A stretch of DNA of 45,517 nt from Candidatus Alistipes faecavium (GTDB taxonomy: Bacteria; Bacteroidota; Bacteroidia; Bacteroidales; Rikenellaceae), in assembly GCA_019118605.1 (NCBI GenBank), contig DWYP01000011.1, positions 1 to 45,517 on the forward strand. The letters are read 5' to 3'. The notes under the pieces were generated by a model, which worked only from the letters and a program-made list of their open reading frames with translations, was not told the DNA's origin and did no database searches. Positions 18,230 through 26,804 of the stretch are shown here, piece after piece; the stretch's first letter is position 1; every line of letters starts with the position of its first letter. Made by a program: the position numbers and the translations under genes.

Positions 18230-20776
18230 TCAGAAAAACAGGAGAAGCCGGTAGGCGATCCACGCCGCGACCCACGCGACGGCGGTGTTGTAGACGACCG
18301 AGGCCACGGCCCAGCGCCACCCGGCCTCGGAACCGATGGCCACCACCGTGGCGATGCACGGGACGTAGAGCAGCACGAAGACCAGGAACGCAAGGGCCGA
18401 AGCGGTCGAGAAGTCGCCGCTCTGCTGCAGGCGCGCCGGGAGCGAAGCCGCGGCAGCCTCTTCGGCGGAGACCGCCGCGTTGTCGGTCACGACGATCCGC
18501 GTCGGGCCGTCGGCCCCTCCGATGATGCCGGACGTCCCGGACGGCAGGGCGTCCGAAGCCGTTGCCGGAGCCGCATGCGCAGGGTCGGGGGCCGGAACTT
18601 CGGAGTAGAGCACGCCCAGCGTGCTGACGATGATCTCCTTGGCCGGGAGTCCCGAAAGCAGGGCCACGCTGGCCTTCCAGTCGAATCCCAGCGGGCGGAA
18701 GACCGGCTCGCACCCTTTGCCGAGGCGTCCGAGGTAGGAATTTTCGTAGTGCGCTTCGCTCCCGGCGGGCTGCTCCGTGCGGGGATAGTAACTCAGGAAC
18801 CATACGATGATGGATGCCACGAGGATCATGCCGCCCATCTTCTTGAGATACTGCGCGCATTTGTCCCACATGTGCGTGAGGGTCGTCTTCCACGTCGGCA
18901 GGCGGTAGGGCGGGAGCTCCATGACGAAGGGCGTCTCGTCGACCGGGAACTTGAAGCGCCGCATCAGGCGCGCCGTCACCACGGCCAGCACGATCCCCAG
19001 CAGGTAGAGGCCCGTCATCACCGCTCCGGCGTGTGCCGGGAAGAAGGCCCCGGCGATGAGCAGGTAGATCGGAATGCGCGCGCTGCACGACATGAAGGGC
19101 GTGATGAGGATGGTAATCAGACGGCTGCTGCGGCTCTCGATCGTCCGGCAGGCCATGATCGCCGGGACGTTGCACCCGAAGCCCATAATCAGCGGGATGA
19201 ACGATTTCCCGTGCAGTCCGATGCGGTGCATCACGCGGTCCATGATGAAGGCCGCGCGCGCGAGGTATCCCGAATCCTCCATGAAGGAGATGAACAGGTA
19301 GAGGATCATGATGTTCGGAAGGAAGACGATGACCGATCCCACGCCGCCGATCACGCCGTCGACCAGCAGGTCGCGCAGCGTCCCCGCGGGGAGCAGCGCG
19401 TCGGCCGTCGAGCCGATCCTCGCCACGAGCCACTCGATCCACTCCTGCGGATAGGCCCCGAGGCTGAACGTGCACCAGAACATCACGCCCATCAGGACGA
19501 AGAAGATCGGAAAGCCCCAGAGCTTGTGCGTCACGAAGGTGTCGATGACGCTCGTGGCCGTCACCTCGGCCTGCTTGCCCGGGGTGAAGGTCTCCCTCAG
19601 AGCCCCCTGGATGAAGCCGTACTTCTGATTCGCGAAGGCCGTTTCGGCATCCTCGCCCAGGGCCTCGGAGATCCTCCGCGCCTCGCGGTCGCGGATCTCC
19701 GCCCAGACCGGATAGCGTTCGCACGCGTGCAGGTGGCGTTCGACCTGTGCGTCGCGTTCGAGCATCTTCAGGGCGTAGTAGCGCGGCGGGAAGGCCTTGG
19801 GAAGCTCCCCGCGGTGGGCGCTCATGTCGCTGTTCAGGCGTCGCAGCCCCTCCTCGATCACCGTGCCCATGTGGATATGGATGTGGCGCACGCGTTCGTC
19901 GCGGTTCTCGTAGACGTCGATCACCGTGTCGAGCAGCGTCTCGATGCCCCGGTTGTTGCGCGCCTCGACGGGCACCATCGGCACACCCATCATGCGGCCG
20001 AGGCTGTCGTAGTCGAGGCTCGCGCCGCTGGCCTGCAGTTCGTCGTACATGTTCAGCGCGACGACCATGCGGGGGTTGATGTCGATCAGTTCGGTGGTCA
20101 GGTAGAGGTTGCGCTCGAGGTTCGAGGCCACCACGGAGTTGATGACCACGTCGGGCATCTTCGTGGCGAGGTGCTCGCGCACGAAACGCTCCTCGGGCGT
20201 ATAGGCCGACAGGGCATAGGTTCCGGGCAGGTCGGTGATCTCGAAGCGGTAGCCGCGGTAGAGGCGGTATCCCATCTTGGCGCCGACGGTCACGCCGCTG
20301 TAGTTGCCCACATGCTCGTGGCCTCCCGAAATGGCGTTGAACAACGAGGTCTTGCCGCTGTTGGGATTCCCGACCAGGGCCACGCAGATCGTGCGGCTGC
20401 GGTGCGTGACCACGTCGGCGATGCTTTCGCATTCCGACACGTCGGCGGCGTCCGCCACGGCGGCGACGGGTGCGGAGTCCTGCGCGGCCGCAGCGGCTTC
20501 GGGCCCGGAGCGGCGGGTCTGCAGGCGGTGGGAGAGGATCTCGTTGGCCTCGCCGTCGGTAAGCACCTCGACCATGTCGGCCTCGCTGCGGCGCAGCGAG
20601 ATCTCGTAGCCCATGATCCGGTATTCGATCGGATCCTTGAGCGGGGCGTTCAGGATCACCTCGACCCGTTGTCCGCGGACGAAGCCCATCTCCATGATGC
20701 GGCGTCGGAAGCCTCCGTGGCCCATGACCTTGACGATGGTCGCCACGTCGCCGGTATTCAATTCGGATAAACGCAT
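18230..20776 (-). CDS. feoB: FeoA-FeoB fusion ferrous iron transporter
   Basis: 848-aa fusion. Residues 1-80 form a FeoA SH3-like domain (GGFRRRIMEMGFVRGQRVEV), then a linker rich in Ala (to about 128), then the FeoB GTPase with G1 GNPNSGKTS (136-144), G2-region YSGVTVG, G3 DLPGTYAL and NMYDE at G4. The remainder is the membrane permease, with GFGCNVPAIMACRTIESR and SCSARIPIYLLIAGAFFP. It imports Fe2+ across the inner membrane. FeoAB fusions are common in Bacteroidetes. A promoter lies 80 bp upstream and the Cys-rich partner gene follows directly. Confidence 0.97.
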   Translation of the reverse strand: MRLSELNTGDVATIVKVMGHGGFRRRIMEMGFVRGQRVEVILNAPLKDPIEYRIMGYEISLRRSEADMVEVLTDGEANEILSHRLQTRRSGPEAAAAAQDSAPVAAVADAADVSECESIADVVTHRSRTICVALVGNPNSGKTSLFNAISGGHEHVGNYSGVTVGAKMGYRLYRGYRFEITDLPGTYALSAYTPEERFVREHLATKMPDVVINSVVASNLERNLYLTTELIDINPRMVVALNMYDELQASGASLDYDSLGRMMGVPMVPVEARNNRGIETLLDTVIDVYENRDERVRHIHIHMGTVIEEGLRRLNSDMSAHRGELPKAFPPRYYALKMLERDAQVERHLHACERYPVWAEIRDREARRISEALGEDAETAFANQKYGFIQGALRETFTPGKQAEVTATSVIDTFVTHKLWGFPIFFVLMGVMFWCTFSLGAYPQEWIEWLVARIGSTADALLPAGTLRDLLVDGVIGGVGSVIVFLPNIMILYLFISFMEDSGYLARAAFIMDRVMHRIGLHGKSFIPLIMGFGCNVPAIMACRTIESRSSRLITILITPFMSCSARIPIYLLIAGAFFPAHAGAVMTGLYLLGIVLAVVTARLMRRFKFPVDETPFVMELPPYRLPTWKTTLTHMWDKCAQYLKKMGGMILVASIIVWFLSYYPRTEQPAGSEAHYENSYLGRLGKGCEPVFRPLGFDWKASVALLSGLPAKEIIVSTLGVLYSEVPAPDPAHAAPATASDALPSGTSGIIGGADGPTRIVVTDNAAVSAEEAAAASLPARLQQSGDFSTASALAFLVFVLLYVPCIATVVAIGSEAGWRWAVASVVYNTAVAWVAAWIAYRLLLFF

Positions 20777-20856
20777 CTGTCGTTACGGTTTTGTGCCCGG
20801 GAGCGGCTTCGGGAAAGGGGCTCCGGCACCGCCTCCGCCGGGCTGAAAAAGCACCG

Positions 20857-20887
20857 CAAAGGTACGATTTTCCTGCGAGACATGCAA
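20857..20887 (-). promoter_or_regulatory. Bacteroidetes-type promoter of feoAB
   Basis: TACCTTTG on the minus strand (20864-20857) with TTG (20887-20885) 20 bp upstream. The roughly 75-nt leader can fold into an imperfect stem (GTGCCGGAGC with GCTCCCGGGCAC). I did not identify a clear Fur or DtxR box. Confidence 0.7.
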
Positions 20888-21113
20888 TCGCAAAAAACAG
20901 GTATCTGCAAACGGCTCCCGCCGTTCGGCCCGCGGCCTTGCGCGGAGAGACGCGAAGGGCCAAGCGTCCGGGCAAAGCGCTGTCGGATCGTTTTTTCGGA
21001 CTTTTCGGAATAAAATCGGGCCTGCAATCCGCTGCCGAATCCCGAAGCGCATGTTTTTTATCGAAAAAAAGTGTTTTTTTTCCTCCTCACATGATTTTGT
21101 ATGGATTATTTTT
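20888..21113. other. Intergenic region between divergent feoAB and histone genes
   Basis: Part of a 390-bp gap. The left two-thirds is GC-rich without a supported gene. From about 21051 it becomes strongly A/T-rich with A- and T-runs, leading into the histone-gene promoter. Small minus-strand open frames here cross the feoAB promoter and have no recognisable signature. Confidence 0.5.
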
Positions 21114-21121
21114 TATCTTTG
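21114..21121 (+). promoter_or_regulatory. -7 box (TATCTTTG) of the Hc1-like histone gene
   Basis: TATCTTTG at 21114-21121 within an A/T-rich stretch, 45 bp before the ATG. A TTTG at 21096-21099 is only 14 bp upstream, too close for the usual spacing. The leader is A-rich, as often seen for highly expressed Bacteroidetes genes. Confidence 0.7.
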
Positions 21122-21166
21122 CGCTGATAACAAACTCCTAACAACCCAATATTATTTACAAACGCC

Positions 21167-21340
21167 ATGAAAGAATTAGTTGAAAAGATCAATGCCGAGT
21201 TCGAGGTATTCGCTGCCAATGCAGCAGCTCAGGTTGAGAAAGGCAACAAGGCTGCCGGCACCCGCGCACGCAAATCGGCTCTCGAGCTCTCGAAACTGAT
21301 GAAAGAGTTCCGCAAGGTTTCGGTTGAAGCTGCGAAATAA
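21167..21340 (+). CDS. Histone H1-like Hc1 family protein (57 aa)
   Basis: Very small lysine-rich protein, MKELVEKINAEFEVF... then EKGNKAAGTRARKSALE and a KLMKEFRK segment. The motif pattern (K-G-NKAAGxRARK followed by a basic amphipathic helix) is that of the Hc1-like mini-histones of Bacteroidetes, which are predicted to bind and compact DNA. It is too short for many gene finders. It has its own promoter, an A-rich leader and a strong terminator, consistent with an abundant single-gene transcript. The start ATG is the only in-frame choice. Confidence 0.9.
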   Translation: MKELVEKINAEFEVFAANAAAQVEKGNKAAGTRARKSALELSKLMKEFRKVSVEAAK

Positions 21341-21359
21341 TCCGTATCAGGTTTCCACG

Positions 21360-21399
21360 ACGAAGGCTGCCTTACAGAAAGGCAGCCTTCGTGCTTTTT
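21360..21399 (+). terminator. Intrinsic terminator of the histone gene
   Basis: 14-bp stem ACGAAGGCTGCCTT / AAGGCAGCCTTCGT (21360-21373 with 21379-21392, ACAGA loop), then GC and five T residues. It also faces the convergent envelope operon. Confidence 0.92.
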
Positions 21400-21454
21400 A
21401 TGCCTTGTCCGGCAGGGAGAACCGCCGCCGCAGCGCCCGGGCCGGAGCCCTCTG

Positions 21455-23176
21455 TCAGTCGACCTCGATCCCGTAGCGGCGGAAGACCTCCAGATCCTGC
21501 GCCCTGAGCCCCGTTTTGCGGAACGGCACCGCCTCGTTGTGGTCGTTCAGGTAGCGGCGCGGGGCCGTGCGGTCGTACTCCGGGCTCACGAGCGAAACCT
21601 TCGTCGTCAGGCACCGGCCTTCGATCGAGGCCATGTCGGCCATCGTATGGAAAAGGGCATGGGTTGTCGCCGGAGCCGTCGCATTGGCCTCGGCCGCGGC
21701 AACCTTCGCAGGGAAATGCTCCCGGTAGCGCTCCGAGAACCAGGCCAGCGACGCCACATGGAGCTGGTAGGCCGTCGTCGTGGGCGAGGCGTGCAGGAAG
21801 CGTTCGCGTTCGTCGTCGATCAGGTCTTCCCCGTGGTCGGCGCAGTAGAGCAACGCCGAGGAGGTGTTTCCGAGCGACGACAGGTAGTTGATGATCTCCG
21901 AAAGCACGTAGTCCGTATAGAGGATCGAGTTGTCGTAGGCGTTGACGAGCATCTCGCGGTGCTGCGAGGAGATCGCCACGTCGTTGTCGGGCTTGAACTG
22001 CGCGAACTCCCGCGGATAGCGCTGGTGGTAGCTGAAATGCGATCCGTAGCAGTGGAGGATGATGAGGATCCGGCGCTCCGGCGAGCGGTCGATCGCGCGG
22101 CGCATCTCGTCGAGCAGCTGCATGTCCTGACGCGGCGAACGGATGTAGATCTGGTGCCGGGCGTCCTGGGCCAGGTGGTCGATCATCGCCCCCTGGCGCG
22201 ACTGGTTCGAGATGAACCAGGTGTCGAATCCCGCCTCGTTGAACAGCGCCGGGAGTCCCTTGCGGCGGAAGAGTTCCTCGTGCTCGCCGGGAGCCACCGA
22301 CGAGAGGATCATCGGCACGCTCTTGTGCGTGGTGTTGCTCTGCGTGAGCATATCGCGGAAGACGACCAGTCCGTCGACCTCCGAGAGGCGCGGGTTCGTC
22401 TCCCGGGTGTATCCGTAGAGCTGCCAGTTCATCGCGCGCGCCGCCTCGCCGATGATGTAGACGTAGACCTCGCGGTCGGGGAGTTCCGCCGTGCGGCGGG
22501 CCCCGTAGGTGAAATCCGCCGAGGTCTCGGGGTAATTGTACGACTTGCGGAACTCCGAGCCGCTCAGGTAGAGGTTGTAGAGCACGTTCAGCGGGAAGAT
22601 CTCGTCGCGCAGGACATGTTTGTCGTCGCTCACCCTGTAGGCCGGGAGCAGCGCCAGGATCCCCAGCGAAAAGAGCACCGCCCCGGTCAGTCCGATATTC
22701 ATGCGCGTGGTGTAGGTGATGTATCGCTTGAGGGCGATCTCCCGGGCCGCGAGCCACAGCAGCGGCAGGTAGATCACGCACACCAGCACGACCGCGGGGT
22801 AGATGTTTCCGAGCAGCTCGCCCGCCTCGCCGGGGTTGGTCGTGAGCAGGTTGGTGAACATGTCGGTGGCGATGATCGAGTTCCCGAACAGGTAGAGCAG
22901 CACGATCTGGAAGGCGCAGAAGAAGATGAACGGGAACCCCAGCCAGATCATCACGCCCGAGCGTCGCAGGGCGACGCTCCACATCATATAGAAGCCAAGC
23001 GGCATGAGGATCAGCGCCTCGACGGTCCAGAGCGAATAGGGCTCGGTATTGGCCAGCACGAGGTTGGGGATAATCAGTGCGATAAAGAAATAGACGGTCA
23101 GCAGCGCGGTGAACCGGCTGCGGGTCTTGAGCACTCGGGAGACATGCTTTGCACCTTTCAATTCAGCGTCCTCCAT
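21455..23176 (-). CDS. EptA-type lipid phosphoethanolamine transferase
   Basis: 573-aa inner-membrane enzyme with about five N-terminal transmembrane segments (to about residue 180) and a periplasmic alkaline-phosphatase-fold domain. Catalytic positions match the EptA family: E244 (IIGEAARAMNW), nucleophile T282 or T283 (SNTTHKSVP), D447-H448 (YCADHGED) and H462. The family moves phosphoethanolamine to lipid A or other glycolipids, and in other bacteria this lowers susceptibility to cationic peptides. The acceptor here is not known. It is the last gene of a three-gene minus-strand set, 9 bp after the outer-membrane barrel gene. Confidence 0.92.
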   Translation of the reverse strand: MEDAELKGAKHVSRVLKTRSRFTALLTVYFFIALIIPNLVLANTEPYSLWTVEALILMPLGFYMMWSVALRRSGVMIWLGFPFIFFCAFQIVLLYLFGNSIIATDMFTNLLTTNPGEAGELLGNIYPAVVLVCVIYLPLLWLAAREIALKRYITYTTRMNIGLTGAVLFSLGILALLPAYRVSDDKHVLRDEIFPLNVLYNLYLSGSEFRKSYNYPETSADFTYGARRTAELPDREVYVYIIGEAARAMNWQLYGYTRETNPRLSEVDGLVVFRDMLTQSNTTHKSVPMILSSVAPGEHEELFRRKGLPALFNEAGFDTWFISNQSRQGAMIDHLAQDARHQIYIRSPRQDMQLLDEMRRAIDRSPERRILIILHCYGSHFSYHQRYPREFAQFKPDNDVAISSQHREMLVNAYDNSILYTDYVLSEIINYLSSLGNTSSALLYCADHGEDLIDDERERFLHASPTTTAYQLHVASLAWFSERYREHFPAKVAAAEANATAPATTHALFHTMADMASIEGRCLTTKVSLVSPEYDRTAPRRYLNDHNEAVPFRKTGLRAQDLEVFRRYGIEVD

Positions 23177-23185
23177 AGGCGATGT

Positions 23186-24508
23186 CTAAAATGCTTCGTT
23201 TATACTCAACAGAAAACTGTCCGTGTTCTTTCCGAAACCGTAGTCGAGGCGGATATTCACCCTTTTTTTCAGCTCCCAGCGCAGCCCGAAGCCATAGTTG
23301 GGCAGCGTCTCCGCCCAGTCGAACTCGCGGAACGTCGGGAAGACGTTGCCCGCGCCCGCCCAGGCCACGCAACCGATGCGTCTCCAGACCCGCTGCCGGA
23401 GCTCGATCTGTGCGGTAATCAGGTCGTTGTCGGTGTATTGTCCCTTGTAGTATCCGCGCATGCGCTGGTTCCCGCCCATGCGGGCCAGCATGGGCCACGG
23501 AGTACCCGAGGAGTTGAATTCCCCGTACAAATCGAATGCCAGGATGCAGTCGGTCCAGACCCGCCGGTAGAAGTCGGCCGTGAAGGTCATGCGCTGCAGG
23601 AGCTTGTCGCACGTCCCGAGGCCCTTGGGATAGAAGATATTCTGAAAACTCAGATAGATTCCCTTGAACGGATTGGGAATGAAGTCCCGGGAATCGTACT
23701 CCACGGTCAGTCCGAGGCCCGTGGTGGTGTACCGGAGCCGCTGGTCTCCGAACAGGGGGGTCTCGCCGTCGTATTTCGAAGCCTGTGCATGATCGAAGCT
23801 CAACAGCCCGCCGATGTAGGCGTGGGGCAGGATCTCCCGCAGGTAGCGCGCCTTGATCTCGTAGCGCTGCTCGGTGTAGCTGCGTTTGTCGTCCTTCTGG
23901 ACGTCGTTGTAGCCGATGCCCCAGGTGTAGGTCGGCGCCGAGGAGAACTCCAGCGTGTAGTCGACGCGCTGGCGGTTGTGCGCGAAGATCGTGTTGCCCT
24001 CGATACCCACCGAATAGAATCCCGAGACGGAGACGTTCGCATAAAGCGAGATGTCCGACGGCACGGTGACCGAATCGGTGCGGTCGAGCCGGTAGAGGCC
24101 CGCGGCGAGGATGCCGATTCCGAGGCTCGTGTTCTTCGAATAGCTCGGGCCTCCGGCAAAGGTGAAGTCGATCTTCTTCTCGAAAGTCCTATCCTGGGTC
24201 GATTCCCCGAAATAGTCGATGATGCGCCGCACGAAGGAGCGCTTCCGGGCTGCGGCTGTCGCACCGAGCGAATCGGCAGGCGCAGGGAAGGCCGCTGCCG
24301 AAAGAGTGTCGGCCGAAACAGCCGCCGGGAACGGATCGGCGGGAGCCGCCGGAAGGGTGTCGGCCGGGGGAGCCGGGGCGACGGACGCCGCACGCTCCGC
24401 GGATGCGGGAAGCATACCCGGGAAGTCAGTCCGCGCATGGGCCGCACGGACGCATACAAGAGAGAGGATCAGGCCGAAAACGACGGTTCGAAGCGACATT
24501 CCGGTCAT
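23186..24508 (-). CDS. BamA/TamA-family outer-membrane barrel protein without POTRA domains
   Basis: 440-aa exported protein. It has a signal peptide (to about residue 25) and a Pro/Ala/Asp-rich linker (about 36-86) with repeated short AD(T/P/S)(L/F)-type units. The C-terminal part is a surface-antigen 16-stranded-barrel-like domain, with alternating aromatic strands, EYDSRDFIPNPFKGIYLSF and GNQRMRGYYKGQYTDND (a BamA-like lid-loop 'RGF/RGY' region). It ends in a Phe, as expected for outer-membrane barrels. It lacks POTRA repeats, so it is not BamA itself. ATG 24499 is an alternative start three codons later. It lies between a thioredoxin-fold gene and an EptA-type gene, suggesting an envelope role. 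Confidence 0.85.
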   Translation of the reverse strand: MTGMSLRTVVFGLILSLVCVRAAHARTDFPGMLPASAERAASVAPAPPADTLPAAPADPFPAAVSADTLSAAAFPAPADSLGATAAARKRSFVRRIIDYFGESTQDRTFEKKIDFTFAGGPSYSKNTSLGIGILAAGLYRLDRTDSVTVPSDISLYANVSVSGFYSVGIEGNTIFAHNRQRVDYTLEFSSAPTYTWGIGYNDVQKDDKRSYTEQRYEIKARYLREILPHAYIGGLLSFDHAQASKYDGETPLFGDQRLRYTTTGLGLTVEYDSRDFIPNPFKGIYLSFQNIFYPKGLGTCDKLLQRMTFTADFYRRVWTDCILAFDLYGEFNSSGTPWPMLARMGGNQRMRGYYKGQYTDNDLITAQIELRQRVWRRIGCVAWAGAGNVFPTFREFDWAETLPNYGFGLRWELKKRVNIRLDYGFGKNTDSFLLSINEAF

Positions 24509-24520
24509 TCGGTGTTCTAT

Positions 24521-25039
24521 TTATTTGTACTGCTCGATCACGCGATAGAACTCCGCCTTGTCCTTTTCGGAGAGCTCGCCCTTGCGGAGGAATACCAGCT
24601 CGCCCTCCTTCGAGACGATCATCAGCACGAACTGGTTGTTGCAGTCGCCCAGTCCCCAGGCGGTGCTCAGCACGCGGTCCTGGTCGGCAAGCACCGTCGC
24701 GCCGTTCTTGGCCGTACGCTTCTGGGCCATGCTCCGGGCCATGCCGTTGGGAATCATCGGGGCATCCTTGAGGTTCATCACTCCGAAACCGTAGAGGTTG
24801 TCGCCCTTGGCGCGGTGGTTCTCCTCCAGTTCGATGGTGAAATCCTCGTTCTGCTTGTGCCGGTCGGGATCGACGTAGAAGATCATGAGGTTCTTTTCAC
24901 CGAAGTAGGGGAGCTGTGCCGGCTTGCCCTGGAGGTCCAATATTTTTACATTCTCGACTTTGCGGGGGAGGTTCTGTGCGGAGGTCGCGCCGACGCCCAA
25001 CAGAAAGGCCGACAAGAATAAAAGCGTTTTCATCTTCAT
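24521..25039 (-). CDS. Exported thioredoxin-fold protein (YtfJ-like)
   Basis: 172-aa protein with a signal peptide (MKMKTLLFLSAFLLGVGATSAQ). The mature part reads as a peroxiredoxin or YtfJ-like thioredoxin fold: VKILDLQGKPAQLPYF near the start, LMIFYVDPD, then GATVLADQDRVLSTAWGLGD and LMIVSKEGELVFLRKGELSEKDKAEFYRVIEQYK. There is no CxxC; the only mature Cys is in GLGDCNNQF, so a classical redox function is unlikely. It is first in the minus-strand operon with the BamA-type and EptA-type genes (12-bp gap) and has a promoter 34 bp upstream. The function is unknown. Confidence 0.75.
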   Translation of the reverse strand: MKMKTLLFLSAFLLGVGATSAQNLPRKVENVKILDLQGKPAQLPYFGEKNLMIFYVDPDRHKQNEDFTIELEENHRAKGDNLYGFGVMNLKDAPMIPNGMARSMAQKRTAKNGATVLADQDRVLSTAWGLGDCNNQFVLMIVSKEGELVFLRKGELSEKDKAEFYRVIEQYK

Positions 25040-25073
25040 TTTTTCCGTTTAATTTCCAAATAGCAAATCGGTG

Positions 25074-25081
25074 CAAAGTTA
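25074..25081 (-). promoter_or_regulatory. -7 box (TAACTTTG) of the YtfJ-like/BamA-type/EptA-type operon
   Basis: TAACTTTG on the minus strand at 25081-25074, 34 bp before the ATG at 25039. Confidence 0.6.
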
Positions 25082-25236
25082 AAGTTTTTTTTCCGAGAAA
25101 AACGGCTATTCAAAAGTTATTATTGTTCGTTTGGGTGTATTTCATGCATGAAAGGCCGCCCCGGGAAGTCCCCGGGCAGAGGTCGGAACGCCGGACATCC
25201 GAAACGGCGTGCGCGCGGCGGTTTTACGTCCGAAGA

Positions 25237-25268
25237 TTTGCCGCGGCGGCCGCGAAATGCTATCTTTG
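25237..25268 (+). promoter_or_regulatory. Promoter of the tyrosine phosphatase gene, abutting its start codon
   Basis: TTTG (25237-25240), a 20-bp spacer, TATCTTTG (25261-25268). The ATG is at 25273, only 4 bp after the -7 box. Transcription would start at or within the start codon, predicting a leaderless mRNA. Confidence 0.8.
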
Positions 25269-25272
25269 CGGC

Positions 25273-25761
25273 ATGGAAACGAAAAAAAGGATTTTGTTCG
25301 TCTGCCTGGGGAACATCTGCCGCTCCCCGGCGGCCGAGGGCATCCTGCGCAGCATGGCCGCGGAGGAGGGATTGTCCGAACGCCTCGGGATCGACTCCGC
25401 GGGAACCTACGGGGGACATCGGGGCGACCTTCCCGACCCGCGCATGCGCAGCGCCGCGGCACGCCGCGGATACAGCCTCACACACCGCGCGCGGCAGGTC
25501 TGCGAGGAGGATTTCGAACGCTTCGACCTGATCGTGACGATGGACGACATGAACTATGAGACGCTCCACCGCCTGGCGCCGTCGCGCGAGGCCGCGCGGA
25601 GGATCTTCCGCATGACGGAGTTCTGCCGCCGCCATCCCGACCGCACCTACGTCCCCGACCCCTATTACGAAGGGCGGGAGGGATTCGAACTGGTGCTCGA
25701 CATGCTCGAGGACGGGTGCCGCGGCATCCTGGAGTACCTCGAGCAGTCCGAAAAGGCCTGA
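25273..25761 (+). CDS. Low-molecular-weight protein tyrosine phosphatase
   Basis: 162-aa LMW-PTP that hydrolyses phosphotyrosine. The P-loop signature C(X)5R is C11-LGNIC-R17-S, with the second Cys (C16) of the class, and the general acid is D129 in the PDPYYEG motif. Bacterial members often antagonise tyrosine kinases of capsule or exopolysaccharide synthesis, but no such locus is present here. The start is METKKRILFVCLGNICRS. The open frame upstream crosses the promoter and is not coding. The promoter's -7 box ends 4 bp before the ATG, so the message is probably leaderless. A strong terminator follows. Confidence 0.95.
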   Translation: METKKRILFVCLGNICRSPAAEGILRSMAAEEGLSERLGIDSAGTYGGHRGDLPDPRMRSAAARRGYSLTHRARQVCEEDFERFDLIVTMDDMNYETLHRLAPSREAARRIFRMTEFCRRHPDRTYVPDPYYEGREGFELVLDMLEDGCRGILEYLEQSEKA

Positions 25762-25837
25762 CCCGGGGCGTGCGCCGAAAGAGCAACCGCCGCGGAGAGG
25801 GGAAAGAAAAAATTTCCCTCGCCGGGCCCGAAACAAT

Positions 25838-25872
25838 GCCTCCCGTTCCGCGAATGGAACGGGAGGCGTTTT
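25838..25872 (+). terminator. Terminator of the tyrosine phosphatase gene
   Basis: Perfect 12-bp stem GCCTCCCGTTCC / GGAACGGGAGGC with a 6-nt loop (25838-25867), followed by GTTTT. It is shared with the convergent PorV-like gene. Confidence 0.88.
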
Positions 25873-25919
25873 CATGACCGGAGGGCGCTCTCTCCGTGCC
25901 GCGGGGATCAGACTCAGGA

Positions 25920-26798
25920 TCAGAAGTCGAATCCGAAGCTGACGGCGCAGGAGTTGTGCAGCAGCGTGTCCGACTTGGCAAAGAGGTACGCGAAGTCGAG
26001 GCGCAGGTGCAGGAAGCGCACCCCGGCGCCCAGCGACCAGTAACTCGGGTCGTAGTAGCGCCGTTCGCCGTAGTGGTATCCCGCGCGGAACTGGAAGAGC
26101 TGCATCAGGTTGTATTCGGCCCCGAGCGACATCCGGAACCCCCGCACGGCCTCCGGCGCGAAGCTGTAGCCCAGGTCGGCGCCCACGGTCAGCTCATGGG
26201 CGTCGGAGAAGAAGGTGTCGAGCGCCGCGCCCGCCGTGAAATCCGTCGGCAGCGAATAGTCCGCGCCGTCGAGATACCCCCCGAGGTTCCCCAGCTTCGC
26301 GCCCGCGCGCAGCGTGGAGTAGCGTCCGAGGCCCTCGAGCGGCAGCCGGTAGGCGACGCTCAGATCCGCGGCAAGGGCATCGGCCGAGGCCTCGTACCGC
26401 TTCAGGTGCATGTAGCGGGCCACCACGCCGACCGACCAGTTGTCGGTCAGGCGCCGCGAATAGCCCAGGTCGACGGCCATGTCGTTGTTGCCCCGCTCGC
26501 GCAGGTACTGGCGCCAGCCGCCCTGCAGGACGTTCGCGCCGCCGAAGCGGTAGAATCCCGTCACGGCATAATAGTCGAAATTGCTCTGTCCGTAATACGA
26601 CGAGGCGATCTGTGCGGGCGACATGGAGAACGCCGCGAGGGCGGAGTTGCCGTACAGGGCGTGCGAACCCGTTACGTTGGTCATCGCCACGCCGCCCATG
26701 CCGAGCGTCTGGGCATCGGGGGTCGGGAGGGTAGCCTCCTGCGCCCGGGAACAATGGAGTGCGGCCACCACGGCCAGCAGGGTCAAGAATCGTTTCAT
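25920..26798 (-). CDS. PorV/PorQ-family outer-membrane protein
   Basis: 292-aa exported beta-barrel protein. It has a signal peptide (MKRFLTLLAVVAALHCSRAQ), then the family N-terminus ATLPTPDAQTLGMGGVAMT and NVTGSHALYGNSALAAF, followed by alternating strands rich in Tyr, Gly and Arg. It ends in F-G-F-D-F, typical of an outer-membrane barrel. PorV and PorQ belong to the type IX secretion apparatus, but this family is broad and other T9SS genes are not in the window. The start is ATG 26798, which gives the signal peptide. The open frame further upstream overlaps the fabG terminator. The -7 box lies only 6 bp before the ATG. Confidence 0.8.
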   Translation of the reverse strand: MKRFLTLLAVVAALHCSRAQEATLPTPDAQTLGMGGVAMTNVTGSHALYGNSALAAFSMSPAQIASSYYGQSNFDYYAVTGFYRFGGANVLQGGWRQYLRERGNNDMAVDLGYSRRLTDNWSVGVVARYMHLKRYEASADALAADLSVAYRLPLEGLGRYSTLRAGAKLGNLGGYLDGADYSLPTDFTAGAALDTFFSDAHELTVGADLGYSFAPEAVRGFRMSLGAEYNLMQLFQFRAGYHYGERRYYDPSYWSLGAGVRFLHLRLDFAYLFAKSDTLLHNSCAVSFGFDF

Positions 26799-26804
26799 AC
26801 GGGA

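Noticed and set aside
18036..20975. 979-codon minus-strand frame overlapping feoAB
   Set aside because: It is the wrong frame of feoAB, whose FeoA, GTPase and permease motifs are intact in the other frame.
20758..21052. Two 89-codon minus-strand frames upstream of feoAB
   Set aside because: They run over the feoAB promoter and start, and no signature or plausible start context is seen.
21539..25021. 1160-codon plus-strand frame opposite the envelope operon
   Set aside because: Antisense to three well-supported genes, with skewed composition and no domain.
24916..25272. N-terminal extension of the tyrosine phosphatase
   Set aside because: It crosses the divergent operon's first gene and both promoters. 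The conserved domain starts at 25273.
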